Below, piece after piece: positions 1-7,619 of a stretch of DNA of 64,000 nucleotides. The notes beneath the pieces were generated by a model. That model was not told where the DNA came from, made no database searches, and saw nothing but the letters and a program-made list of their open reading frames with translations. Origin of the DNA: Mycolicibacterium peregrinum (GTDB lineage: Bacteria; Actinomycetota; Actinomycetes; Mycobacteriales; Mycobacteriaceae); NCBI RefSeq assembly GCF_001665785.1, contig NZ_LZSO01000027.1:48742-112741 (forward strand). Reading direction: 5' to 3'. Numbering within the stretch: the stretch's first letter is position 1; each line of letters starts with the position of its first letter. A program made the position numbers and the translations under genes.

Positions 1-175
1 GCCCCACCACGAGACTGCCGCATCGTTGATGCGGCAGCTGGCCGGTGACGCCTACCTGTGGTGGGCCCTCGCAGTCATCGCGGTCATGGGTTTCGCGTGT
101 GCCGCCCGGGCGGGTCAGACCACCGCTGAGCCCGCCGCCCCGCTGGTCCGGTTGACCGGGGGCGAAGCGGCCTAG
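1..175 (+). CDS. C-terminal end of a membrane protein, probably the Rv2181-type alpha-1,2-mannosyltransferase (partial)
   Basis: An open frame runs in from the left edge and stops at TAG 173-175. The 57 visible residues include one hydrophobic segment (around YLWWALAVIAVMGFACAA) followed by a short polar tail, as at the end of a polytopic GT-C glycosyltransferase. Too little is present to recognise the family directly. The assignment rests on gene order: in M. tuberculosis the gene converging on the Rv2182c acyltransferase is Rv2181, which adds alpha-1,2-mannose branches to lipomannan and lipoarabinomannan. Its stop overlaps the stop of the convergent acyltransferase gene in a shared CTAG. 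Confidence 0.45.
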   Translation, partial: PHHETAASLMRQLAGDAYLWWALAVIAVMGFACAARAGQTTAEPAAPLVRLTGGEAA

Positions 176-915
176 CCCGCTGCGGCGTGCGGAAGTCGGG
201 ACGCCGGCTTGGTCGTGTCGACCGGCTGACCGTTGGTCTGCTGCGCGCGCTCCTTGATGGCGGCGGCGTAGATGTCGACATACTCCTGACCGGACAGGTC
301 CATCAGGTCGTACATGACCTCGTCGATCACGGCGCGCTCGATGAAGCGGTTGCCGGCCAGGCCGTCGAACCGGCTGAAGTCCATTGGCTTGCCGAACCTG
401 ACCTCGACCCGGCCGAACCGCAACCCTTTCGATCCCGGCGGGTTCACCACGTCGGTGCCGACCATGGCCACCGGGATCACCGGCACCCCGGTCTCAAGGG
501 CCAGCCTGGCCAGTCCGGTCTTGCCCTTGTACAGGCGGCCGTCGGGCGAGCGGGTGCCTTCGGGATACATGCCGAGCAGCTTGCCCTCGCCGAGGATCCG
601 CGCACCGGTGGTCAGTGCGGCCTGCGCCGAGTCCGCGTCGGTGCGGTCGATCGGCACCTGGCCGACGACGGTGTAGAACCAGGCCAGGAACCGGCCCTTG
701 ATCCCGGTGCCGGTGAAGTACTCCTGCTTGGCCAGGAACGTGATGCGGCGGCTGACCACCAGCGGCAGGTAGAAGCTGTCCATCACCGCTAGGTGGTTAC
801 TGGCCAGGATGGCCGGGCCATCGGTCGGAACATGTTCCAGCCCAGTGATTTTCGGCCGCCCGAGGACGGCCAGCAAGGGGCCCAACAGGATGTACTTGAA
901 CAGCCAATACCACAT
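172..915 (-). CDS. 1-acylglycerol-3-phosphate O-acyltransferase (PlsC family, Rv2182c-like)
   Basis: A membrane-associated acyltransferase of glycerophospholipid synthesis that moves an acyl chain onto lysophosphatidate or a related acceptor. The 247-residue protein carries the PlsC motifs: NHLAVMD (His41-Asp46, the HX4D catalytic pair) and PEGTRSPDG for phosphate binding, after an N-terminal hydrophobic anchor (WLFKYILLGPLLAVL). The ATG at 915 is preferred over the upstream ATG at 972 because GGAGGG lies just before it and the length then equals that of Rv2182c. As I recall, this orthologue (PlsM) sets the unusual palmitate at sn-2 of mycobacterial phospholipids. Its stop is shared with the convergent mannosyltransferase gene. 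Confidence 0.88.
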   Translation of the reverse strand: MWYWLFKYILLGPLLAVLGRPKITGLEHVPTDGPAILASNHLAVMDSFYLPLVVSRRITFLAKQEYFTGTGIKGRFLAWFYTVVGQVPIDRTDADSAQAALTTGARILGEGKLLGMYPEGTRSPDGRLYKGKTGLARLALETGVPVIPVAMVGTDVVNPPGSKGLRFGRVEVRFGKPMDFSRFDGLAGNRFIERAVIDEVMYDLMDLSGQEYVDIYAAAIKERAQQTNGQPVDTTKPASRLPHAAAG

Positions 916-1041
916 GGACCCTCCACCTTGTGCGCACCGCGCAATGCTCTGCGACAACTGTACCCAGGCCATGTTGTGGCTACCACATCAAGCCCTGAAT
1001 GCCCGCTGAGTCTCAGCGGTGCAGCAAACTGCTCAATCTGC

Positions 1042-1434
1042 TCAATCTTCCACGGTGACCGGGATGTGCTGGTAGCGGCCGGGAGACGGCGGGGGCGGGT
1101 TATCGTCGGGCGGCGGCACGTCCGGTCCCCCGTCGGGTGACGGGCTACCGCCCTCGGCACCGCCATCTCCGTCGTCGTCGAGGACCGCTCGGATCACCGT
1201 CAGCAGAGCTACGCTGTGCTCGGCGATGACGGACAGGAGCGGATGCTGCTCGCCGTTGACCACCGCCGCGAGCGCACACACCGGGCACCACACCTGCTGA
1301 CACTTGCCCGGGCCGCTGTCTGCCGACGCCGCAAAGTTGGCCGCTGCCAACCGCACCGCCGGATCCAGCCGGTCGAGGATTTCCTGCGCCAATTGCCGCA
1401 GCTCCGAACCCAGCTCGGGATGAGACCCCGTCAT
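1042..1434 (-). CDS. conserved hypothetical protein with a C-x4-C-x2-C motif (Rv2183c-like)
   Basis: A 130-residue soluble protein of unknown function. The N-terminal half is helical (ELRQLAQEILDRLDPAVRLA), the middle has KCQQVWCPVCAL, a possible metal-binding cysteine cluster, and the last 45 residues are a low-complexity Gly/Asp/Pro tail ending PVTVED. The start at 1434 is chosen because its ATG overlaps the TGA of the upstream ATPase gene (ATGA), so the two are probably translationally coupled. It is the last gene of an operon with the ArsA-like ATPase and an SRPBCC protein. The length is close to Rv2183c (131 residues). A role as partner or adaptor of the ATPase is inference only. Confidence 0.7.
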   Translation of the reverse strand: MTGSHPELGSELRQLAQEILDRLDPAVRLAAANFAASADSGPGKCQQVWCPVCALAAVVNGEQHPLLSVIAEHSVALLTVIRAVLDDDGDGGAEGGSPSPDGGPDVPPPDDNPPPPSPGRYQHIPVTVED

Positions 1435-2705
1435 GCCGGCCACACCTCCGGGTTCGGACGAAAACGTACGGTCAGCTCGCCACCGCGCAGTTGGGCATCC
1501 GTCACGATGCACCGACGCAGGACGGAGGCCAACCGCACGCGGCGACGCATGCCTGCGACGCCGATGATCAAGTCGTCATCGACGCGGCCCAGCGTGAGGC
1601 CGGCCGAATCGATCTGCGGCAACTCTAGCCGCAATCGGTACACCGCTTCGAGTCCAGACCCCGACTCCCGATCGACGATCGGCCGCAGCGGTCCCGGCGG
1701 CGGTGATCCGTCGCGCCGTCGGGCGCTGTCGATCAGCTCCCCCAGCGCCTTGGGACCGATCGGTTCGCCCGGCACGTGCGGTACGAGCACCAGCTGCACG
1801 TCCCCGATCGTGGCGTCGAGTTCGTCGAGCACGGTCTGCTGCTCGGCGATCCGCTCGCCGTACCAGTCGAAGGCGGGGTGAGCCGGAAGGTTCTGGTACT
1901 CGAACGAATCATCTTGTACCAAAATCTGATTGACGATGATCTCGCCCACCTCGACGCCCATCAGGGCAAGCGATCCCAGGGTCCGGGAGGCCTCGGCCGC
2001 CACCACCCGCTCCGGGGTGAGCACCAGATGTGCGCTCACCCGTGAGCCGTCGGTGAGCAAGGTGCCGAGCCTGCGGATACCGGCATCCACCTGTTCGATC
2101 AGGTCCACGATGGCCGCACTTACCGCATCCGGTGAGCCCGACAGTCTGCGGTGCCGCGGCCAGGCCCGCTCCAGATACAGGCCGAACGTCTCGGGCAGCG
2201 TCAGCATCCGCAGCGCATCGGCGGTCGAGGCGCAGTCCACCACGACGTGATCCCAACGACCCGAATCGGCGAGCTCACCCACCTCGTGCAACCCGAGCAC
2301 TTCCTGGATTCCCGGAAGCGCCGAAAGTTCCTCTGGCGCAACGTCTCCCAGATCCGACTCGGGAAACCGGGCCGCCAACGGGCCGGCCGTGGAGACCCAG
2401 CGCGCACCCAGCAGTGCCAGCGTGTCCAACGCGAGGGCGTCCAGGACACCGCCCATGCCGGTCAGTCCCGTGTCCAGATCACTGAGCACCCGGGTTGGCG
2501 CGCGCTGCCCGGTGGGAGCCAGCGCGATCCCGAGGACATCGCCGGTCGAATGCGCCTGATCGGTGGACACGATCAGCACCCGCCGGCCGGCAGCGGCGTC
2601 GCGAACCGCGGTGGCTGTCGCCAGCGTCGACTTACCTACGCCGCCCTTGCCGACAAACAGGCTGATCCTCGCAGGAGAAGGTGTGCTCCCATCCGGCGAA
2701 GTCAC
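1431..2705 (-). CDS. ArsA/GET3-like P-loop ATPase (Rv2184c-like)
   Basis: A 424-residue ATPase of the ArsA/MinD class. It has a deviant Walker A at residues 19-27 (GKGGVGKST, with the signature lysine), and a following STDQAH resembles the ArsA switch STDPAH. The family includes arsenite-pump ATPases and tail-anchored-protein targeting factors; this one stands alone, with no arsenite channel nearby, so a metal-export role is unlikely. It overlaps both neighbours by ATGA (start within the stop of the SRPBCC gene, stop within the start of the Cys protein), which argues for one transcript and coupled translation. The substrate is unknown. The N-terminal domain is clear; the C-terminal region (VYRLRLELPQIDSAGLTLGRVDDDLII) is HSP20/ArsA-C-like. 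Confidence 0.75.
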   Translation of the reverse strand: MTSPDGSTPSPARISLFVGKGGVGKSTLATATAVRDAAAGRRVLIVSTDQAHSTGDVLGIALAPTGQRAPTRVLSDLDTGLTGMGGVLDALALDTLALLGARWVSTAGPLAARFPESDLGDVAPEELSALPGIQEVLGLHEVGELADSGRWDHVVVDCASTADALRMLTLPETFGLYLERAWPRHRRLSGSPDAVSAAIVDLIEQVDAGIRRLGTLLTDGSRVSAHLVLTPERVVAAEASRTLGSLALMGVEVGEIIVNQILVQDDSFEYQNLPAHPAFDWYGERIAEQQTVLDELDATIGDVQLVLVPHVPGEPIGPKALGELIDSARRRDGSPPPGPLRPIVDRESGSGLEAVYRLRLELPQIDSAGLTLGRVDDDLIIGVAGMRRRVRLASVLRRCIVTDAQLRGGELTVRFRPNPEVWPA

Positions 2706-3139
2706 TCAGCCTCGGCTCGTTTCTTGAGGTCTTTGAGCGCAGTGTCGGTGAGCCTGCGCTCAGCCTTGCGCTTGAGCAACCCGATCATCGGGATGATGAG
2801 GTCGACCGACAACTCGTAGGTGACCTCCGTGCCGGATCCCTTGGGCGCCAAGCGGTATGCCCCCTCAAGCGACCGCAGTAACGAACTGGACACCAAGGAC
2901 CAGGTCACCGAGGTGCGATCAGCGGGCCACACGTAGGCCAGCACCATCGTGTCCTTGAGCACCGCAGCGTCGAGCACCAATCTGGCGGTCTTGGGATTCC
3001 CCTGCGCGTCGGTCTCCAGGACCTCGGCTTCCTTGTACTCGGCGACCCATTGCGGATACGAGCCGATATCGGCGATGACATCCATCACCGTCACCGGATC
3101 GGCGTCGATGTAGATGGTCTGTGTCGTCTTGTCGGCCAC
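2702..3139 (-). CDS. SRPBCC (polyketide cyclase/START-like) family protein, Rv2185c/TB16.3-like
   Basis: A 145-residue single-domain protein with the SRPBCC helix-grip fold pattern: an N-terminal strand (TQTIYIDADP), a helix (VMDVIADIGSYPQWV) with the typical YPQW, then antiparallel strands and the long C-terminal helix (LKRKAERRLTDTALKDLKKRAE). Proteins of this fold bind hydrophobic ligands; the ligand here is unknown. Start is GTG 3137-3139, matching the N-terminus of the M. tuberculosis protein. It heads the tightly overlapped unit with the ArsA-like ATPase and may be translated from a leader containing two GC-rich hairpins (3156-3195). Confidence 0.75.
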   Translation of the reverse strand: MADKTTQTIYIDADPVTVMDVIADIGSYPQWVAEYKEAEVLETDAQGNPKTARLVLDAAVLKDTMVLAYVWPADRTSVTWSLVSSSLLRSLEGAYRLAPKGSGTEVTYELSVDLIIPMIGLLKRKAERRLTDTALKDLKKRAEAE

Positions 3140-3155
3140 CGCATCGCCCTATCTC

Positions 3156-3195
3156 CCCGCACGCGGGGTTCCCCTACTTCCCCCGCCCCGCGGGG
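3156..3195. repeat. two adjacent GC-rich inverted repeats between the SRPBCC genes
   Basis: CCCCGC/GCGGGG occurs at 3156-3169 and again at 3181-3195, so the short spacer between the two SRPBCC genes could form two stem-loops on the minus-strand transcript. No T-run follows, so they are not convincing intrinsic terminators. They could slow polymerase, stabilise RNA ends, or mean nothing in DNA this GC-rich. Confidence 0.35.
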
Positions 3196-3259
3196 GTGCC
3201 CTGGCTCTCGCCGAGAAATCTACCCTCCCGCAGATAGACCCGGTCAAACACGCCAGACG

Positions 3260-3649
3260 TCAGGCCAGTCGGGACACCCCGACCGGGCGCGCCGACTCCA
3301 GCCGCTGCTTGATCCCGAAGGACATCGCCTTACCCGCCACGCGGCGCTGGTGGTTCATCTTTGCCAGATCCATATCGGCCAACTGCTTTGCCGTGGCGCC
3401 GGACGGTTCGGCGTGCAGGAAGTAATGCAGCACCACACCGTCCATCACCTCCTCCAGCCAGACCTCCATGGTGCCGGTCAACGCACCGGTCACATTCCAG
3501 CGGTGGCCCTTCTCGGCGCGGTCCTCGACGACCTTGAGCACCAGGTCGGGCCACCACCGCCGCCAGCTGGCGGGGTCGGCGACCGCGGCGCCCACGGCGA
3601 CCGGATCGGCGCAGACGAATGTCTCGTCGGCGATCTGAATGCTGTTCAT
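3260..3649 (-). CDS. SRPBCC family protein (Rv2186c-like)
   Basis: A second, diverged SRPBCC/cyclase-fold protein of 129 residues: an N-terminal strand (SIQIADETFVCADP), WRRWWPDLVLKVVEDR in place of the YPQW element, and a C-terminal helix region rich in Lys/Arg. The TTG at 3658 is in frame, but the ATG at 3649 gives the same length as Rv2186c and is preferred. It lies 120 bases upstream of the other SRPBCC gene on the same strand and may be co-transcribed with it. The ligand is unknown. Confidence 0.7.
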   Translation of the reverse strand: MNSIQIADETFVCADPVAVGAAVADPASWRRWWPDLVLKVVEDRAEKGHRWNVTGALTGTMEVWLEEVMDGVVLHYFLHAEPSGATAKQLADMDLAKMNHQRRVAGKAMSFGIKQRLESARPVGVSRLA

Positions 3650-3744
3650 CGCGGACAAGCTTCACACATGCGTGATCGTCTGCCTACCGCGGCCGACTAG
3701 GCTGACGCGCAAAGCCGGTACCACAAGCCTGGAGGGCAAAGATC

Positions 3745-5553
3745 GTGCGTGAGTCAATGCGGGAGTACAGCGTGCCCGCGTCTTTCACCGTCGCCGAGCA
3801 CGACAGCATCGTCGCTTCGGTATCCGCGCACGCGGCTGAGAGCCCTGACCACGTCATCTTCCGGCGCCTGGTCGACGGCGCGTGGACCGACGTGACCTGC
3901 GCCGAAGCAGCCGAACAGATCCGCTCGGTCGCCTTGGGCCTGATCGCCGAGGGTATCCAGGCCGGCGATCGCGTGGCGATCATCTCGGCCACCCGCTACG
4001 AGTGGCCGATCATCGACTTCGCGATCCTGTCGGTCGGTGCGGTCACCGTGCCGATCTACGAGACCTCCTCGGCCGAGCAGGTGCGGTTCGTCCTCGACAA
4101 TTCCGCGGCCAAGATCATCTTCGCCGAGACCGATGCACACGCCGAGACCGTCGAACAGCTCCACGGCCAGCTGCCCGAGCTGCGCAAGGTGCTGCGGATC
4201 GACGGCACCGGCACCCCCGCGCTGGAGGCCATGGCCGAGGCCGGAAAGTCGGCCGATGCCGCCGAGCTCGACAAGCGCCTGGCCGGCATCCGCTCGGCCG
4301 ATCCGGCCACCCTGATCTACACCTCGGGCACCACCGGCCAGCCCAAGGGCTGCCAGCTGACCCACTCGAACCTGCTCTACGAGATCCGGGGCGCCAAGGC
4401 GTGCTTCCCCACCGAGCTGGCCCCGGGTGAGCGGATGCTCGTGTTCCTGCCGCTGGCCCACGTGCTGGCCCGGGCCATCACCATCGCGGCCTTCACCAAC
4501 AGGGTCACCCTCGGCTTCACCAGTGACATCAAGAACCTGGTCCCGACCTTCGGCGTGTTCAAGCCGACGCTCGTCGTCTCGGTACCCCGCGTGTTCGAGA
4601 AGGTCTACAACACTGCCGAGCAGAACGCCCGCAACGACGGCAAGGGCAAGATCTTCGCGATTGCCGCCGACACCGCGATCGAATGGAGTAAAGCCCAGGA
4701 CACCGGTGGTGCAAGCCTGATCCTCCGCGCCAAGCATGCCCTGTTCGACAAGCTGGTCTACGGCAAGCTGCGGGCGGCCCTCGGCGGTGAATGCCGGGCG
4801 GCGATCTCCGGCGGCGCACCGCTGGGCGCTCGGCTGGGTCACTTCTATCGCGGTGTGGGGCTGAGCATCTACGAGGGTTACGGCCTCACCGAGACCAGCG
4901 CGGCCATCACCGTGAACCGGGTCAACGATCTCAAGGTCGGCTCGGTCGGCAAACTGATGCCCGGCAACAGCATGCGTATCGCCGAGGACGGTGAGCTCCT
5001 GGTCAAGGGCGGCGTGGTGTTCAGCGGCTACTGGGGCAACGAAACCGAGACCAACGCCGTTTTCACCGACGGCTGGTTCCACACCGGCGACCTCGGCGCC
5101 ATCGACGACGACGGCTTCCTGACCATCGTCGGGCGCAAGAAGGAGATCATCGTCACCGCCGGCGGCAAGAACGTCGCCCCCGCGCTGCTCGAGGACCGGC
5201 TGCGGGCCCATCCGTTGATCAGCCAGGCCATGGCCGTCGGCGATCAGCAGCCGTTCATCGCCGCGCTCATCACCATCGACCCGGAGGCGTTCGGAGGTTG
5301 GAAGCAACGCAACGGCAAGGACGGCGGCGCCTCGGTCGGCGATCTCGCCGACGATCCGGACCTGCTGGCCGAGATCGACCTGGCGGTCAAGGACGCCAAT
5401 CAGGCGGTGTCGCATGCCGAGTCGATCCGCAAGTTCCGGATCCTGCCCGTCGACTTCACCGAGGACACCGGTGAGCTGACGCCGACGCTGAAGGTCAAGC
5501 GCAAGGTGGTGGCCGAGAAGTTCGCCACCGACATCGCGGCGCTGTACGGCTGA
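3745..5553 (+). CDS. fadD15: long-chain fatty-acid--CoA ligase FadD15
   Basis: An ANL-superfamily acyl-CoA synthetase (602 residues) that activates long-chain fatty acids with ATP and CoA. The AMP-binding P-loop YTSGTTGQPKG lies near residue 191, GYGLTETSA near 378, the hinge-side WFHTGDLG near 445 and GRKKEIIVTAGGKN near 465, as in full-length long-chain enzymes. The GTG start is favoured by GGAGG 9 bases upstream; the ATG four codons later matches the N-terminus of Rv2187 and is the alternative. The gene stands alone and converges on pimB', separated by a perfect palindrome. It sits among envelope lipid genes, consistent with supplying acyl-CoA. Confidence 0.92.
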   Translation: MRESMREYSVPASFTVAEHDSIVASVSAHAAESPDHVIFRRLVDGAWTDVTCAEAAEQIRSVALGLIAEGIQAGDRVAIISATRYEWPIIDFAILSVGAVTVPIYETSSAEQVRFVLDNSAAKIIFAETDAHAETVEQLHGQLPELRKVLRIDGTGTPALEAMAEAGKSADAAELDKRLAGIRSADPATLIYTSGTTGQPKGCQLTHSNLLYEIRGAKACFPTELAPGERMLVFLPLAHVLARAITIAAFTNRVTLGFTSDIKNLVPTFGVFKPTLVVSVPRVFEKVYNTAEQNARNDGKGKIFAIAADTAIEWSKAQDTGGASLILRAKHALFDKLVYGKLRAALGGECRAAISGGAPLGARLGHFYRGVGLSIYEGYGLTETSAAITVNRVNDLKVGSVGKLMPGNSMRIAEDGELLVKGGVVFSGYWGNETETNAVFTDGWFHTGDLGAIDDDGFLTIVGRKKEIIVTAGGKNVAPALLEDRLRAHPLISQAMAVGDQQPFIAALITIDPEAFGGWKQRNGKDGGASVGDLADDPDLLAEIDLAVKDANQAVSHAESIRKFRILPVDFTEDTGELTPTLKVKRKVVAEKFATDIAALYG

Positions 5554-5560
5554 GCCCGGC

Positions 5561-5585
5561 TCGGGCTGAACCAGGTTCAGCCCGA
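5561..5585. terminator. perfect palindrome between fadD15 and pimB', likely bidirectional terminator
   Basis: TCGGGCTGAAC pairs with GTTCAGCCCGA around a three-base loop, giving an 11-bp perfect stem. It starts 8 bases after the fadD15 stop and overlaps the last codons of the convergent pimB'. There is no strong T-tract, which is common for mycobacterial terminators. Confidence 0.6.
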
Positions 5586-6710
5586 CAGCAGCCCGGTCAG
5601 CCGGGCGCCCTGCGAGCGCCACTGCCAGTTGTCGACGGCCCAGTGCCGCCCCGCCACACCCATCGCGGCGGCGCGGCCCGGATCGGCGAGTAGGTCGGAA
5701 ACGGCGGACGCCACGGCTCCAACATCATTGCCGTCCACGACGGTACCGGTCTGACCGTCCAGCACGGTTTCCGGTGCCCCGCCGGAGGTTCCGGCGACCA
5801 CCGGCACGCCGCAGGCCGAGGCCTCCAGGTAGACGATGCCCAGTCCCTCAACGTCCAGCCCCGCTCCGCGGGTACGACACGGCATGGCGAACACGTCGGC
5901 CATCGCATGGTGCGCAGGCAGTTCCGCACCCGGCACCGCGCCGGTGAAGACGACGTCGGCGGCCACATCGTGCGTGTGCACGAGTTGTTTCAGGGTCGGC
6001 AGATATGGTCCCCCACCGACGATGACCAGGGCGGCGTCGGGGATGCGACGCCGGATCGCGGGCCAGGCGCGGATGAGCATGTCTTGGCCCTTGCGCGGCA
6101 CCAGGCGGGACAGACAGACCACCACCGGGCGTTGCCCCAGCCCGTACCGCGCGCGCAGCTCGGCCCGGGCCACCGGGTCGGGCACGAATCGGTCGGTGTC
6201 GACGCCTGGCGACAGACGTTCCAACGCCGCGTGGGGACCGAACGCCGAGGCGAACCTGCCTCGGGTGTAGCGGCTGATGAACGTCACGACGTCGGCGTCA
6301 TCTCCGATGCGGCGCAGAGCGCTCCGCGCCACCGGCAGCATCGACCAGCCGACCTCGTGGCCGTGGGTGCTGGCCACCACACGGGTGGCTCCGGCGCGTC
6401 GGGCCAGCGGGCCCAGCAGCGCCAACGGGGCGGCCGCCCCGAACCACACCGTCTCGATGTCGTGCTCGGCGATCAACCGCTGCATGCGCGTCGCCACCAT
6501 CGGCTCGGGGACCATCAGCGTGGTCGGGTGCCGCACCACCCGGTACCCAGCGGCTGCGTCGTAATCTGCGCAGCCCTTCCACTTCGGCGCATACACCGTC
6601 AGCTGGTGCGAACCGTCGCGGATCAATTCCCCGACGAAGGCCTCCAGGTATGACTGGATCCCGCCGCGTCGCGGTGGAAAGTCGTTGGTGACCAACAAAA
6701 CCCGCGTCAT
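5577..6710 (-). CDS. pimB': GDP-mannose-dependent phosphatidylinositol monomannoside mannosyltransferase PimB'
   Basis: A GT-B glycosyltransferase of family GT4 (377 residues) that adds the second mannose, alpha-1,6, to PIM1 at the cytoplasmic face of the membrane; this is the root of PIM, LM and LAM. Seen in sequence: the N-terminal Gly-rich acceptor loop FPPRRGGIQSYLEAF, VCLSRLVPRKGQDMLI of the nucleotide-binding domain, and the family's E-x7-E region YLEASACGVPVVAGTSGGAPE. Length and place match Rv2188c. It converges on fadD15 and follows the metallopeptidase-like gene by about 40 bases on the same strand. Confidence 0.9.
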   Translation of the reverse strand: MTRVLLVTNDFPPRRGGIQSYLEAFVGELIRDGSHQLTVYAPKWKGCADYDAAAGYRVVRHPTTLMVPEPMVATRMQRLIAEHDIETVWFGAAAPLALLGPLARRAGATRVVASTHGHEVGWSMLPVARSALRRIGDDADVVTFISRYTRGRFASAFGPHAALERLSPGVDTDRFVPDPVARAELRARYGLGQRPVVVCLSRLVPRKGQDMLIRAWPAIRRRIPDAALVIVGGGPYLPTLKQLVHTHDVAADVVFTGAVPGAELPAHHAMADVFAMPCRTRGAGLDVEGLGIVYLEASACGVPVVAGTSGGAPETVLDGQTGTVVDGNDVGAVASAVSDLLADPGRAAAMGVAGRHWAVDNWQWRSQGARLTGLLSG

Positions 6711-6749
6711 CGCGCTATCCCCGCCCGGTTGCCGTCCATCGGCGACAGG

Positions 6750-7619
6750 CTATCCCGTCAGCCAACGGCGCCAACCGGCAACTACAGCATCGAGGTCGGC
6801 GTCCAGGGTTTCCCGGAGCGCAGTGGCCACATCCGGGTGGCCGGGTTCGCAGGCGCGCAGGTACAGCTCACGCAGCTTGCCGACGCCGTAGGCGTCGGCA
6901 ACATAACGGCTGAACCACCATGCCCGGTCATAGGCCAGACTGCGAACCGCGCCGGGTGTGTCGAGATCGGCATCGGTGGGCAGCTGGGCCAGCTCGCCGG
7001 CCCGGGATGGACCGGGTACCGGCGCGGGTGGCCTTCCGACGTAGTCGGCCACTCCCTCGGTGAGCCAGCGAGGCGCGTCGGCCGCGGTCCGCGAGCGCGC
7101 CGCATAATGGAACAGCTCATGGCGCAACACGATTCGTAACGCAGCCGGGCTCATGGCCGCAGCCCCGGGGGCGAACATGGTCCGCTGCCTGGTGGTGGTC
7201 GCGGCGATGTCGGCGGCTCCGCCCGCCAGCACTCCGAACTGCTCATCGGAGCCTGCGACCGCGATCTCGATGTCGCGCGGCCAGTCCGGGCCCCAGAACG
7301 CCGTCACCGCAGCGGCGGCCGCACCGAGTTCAGGGCCGAGACGGTCCAGCAGGGCCGAAGATTGCGACCCTCCGAGGGCCAGCAGCAGGGCGGTGCGCCC
7401 GTCGGGTAACACCATCGAGGTAACGGGTTCCGGCGGCGGCACCGAGGCAGCAGGAGGAGGCGGCGCCGCCTGCGGCGCGGGTGGCGCGGACCGCCAGAGC
7501 AGCACGGTCGCCAGCGCCAACTCCACCAGCAGGACCGCTGCCAGCAGACGCCTGCGGGCGTTCAGGGCGAAACCGCTGTCGGAATTCTCAGTACCGACGG
7601 ACGTTGTAGATCGGCGCAT
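6750..7619 (-). CDS. membrane-anchored gluzincin-type metallopeptidase-like protein (Rv2189c-like)
   Basis: A 289-residue protein with one N-terminal transmembrane segment (residues 22-42), a Pro/Ala-rich linker, and an extracytoplasmic domain. RHELFHYAA at 166-174 gives an HExxH zinc motif (His167, Glu168, His171), and WLTEGVADYVG supplies a Glu188 in the place of a third ligand, as in gluzincin peptidases; catalysis is therefore possible. I infer this from motifs and do not know a substrate. The ATG start lies 32 bases inside the 3' end of the upstream ripC gene; no later ATG or GTG precedes the membrane segment. Overlap with a peptidoglycan hydrolase gene suggests a cell-wall role. Confidence 0.65.
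   Translation of the reverse strand: MRRSTTSVGTENSDSGFALNARRRLLAAVLLVELALATVLLWRSAPPAPQAAPPPPAASVPPPEPVTSMVLPDGRTALLLALGGSQSSALLDRLGPELGAAAAAVTAFWGPDWPRDIEIAVAGSDEQFGVLAGGAADIAATTTRQRTMFAPGAAAMSPAALRIVLRHELFHYAARSRTAADAPRWLTEGVADYVGRPPAPVPGPSRAGELAQLPTDADLDTPGAVRSLAYDRAWWFSRYVADAYGVGKLRELYLRACEPGHPDVATALRETLDADLDAVVAGWRRWLTG

Noticed and set aside
3754..5622. Long minus-strand frame (622 codons) opposite fadD15.
   Set aside because: Shadow of fadD15 codon usage; no recognisable protein features.
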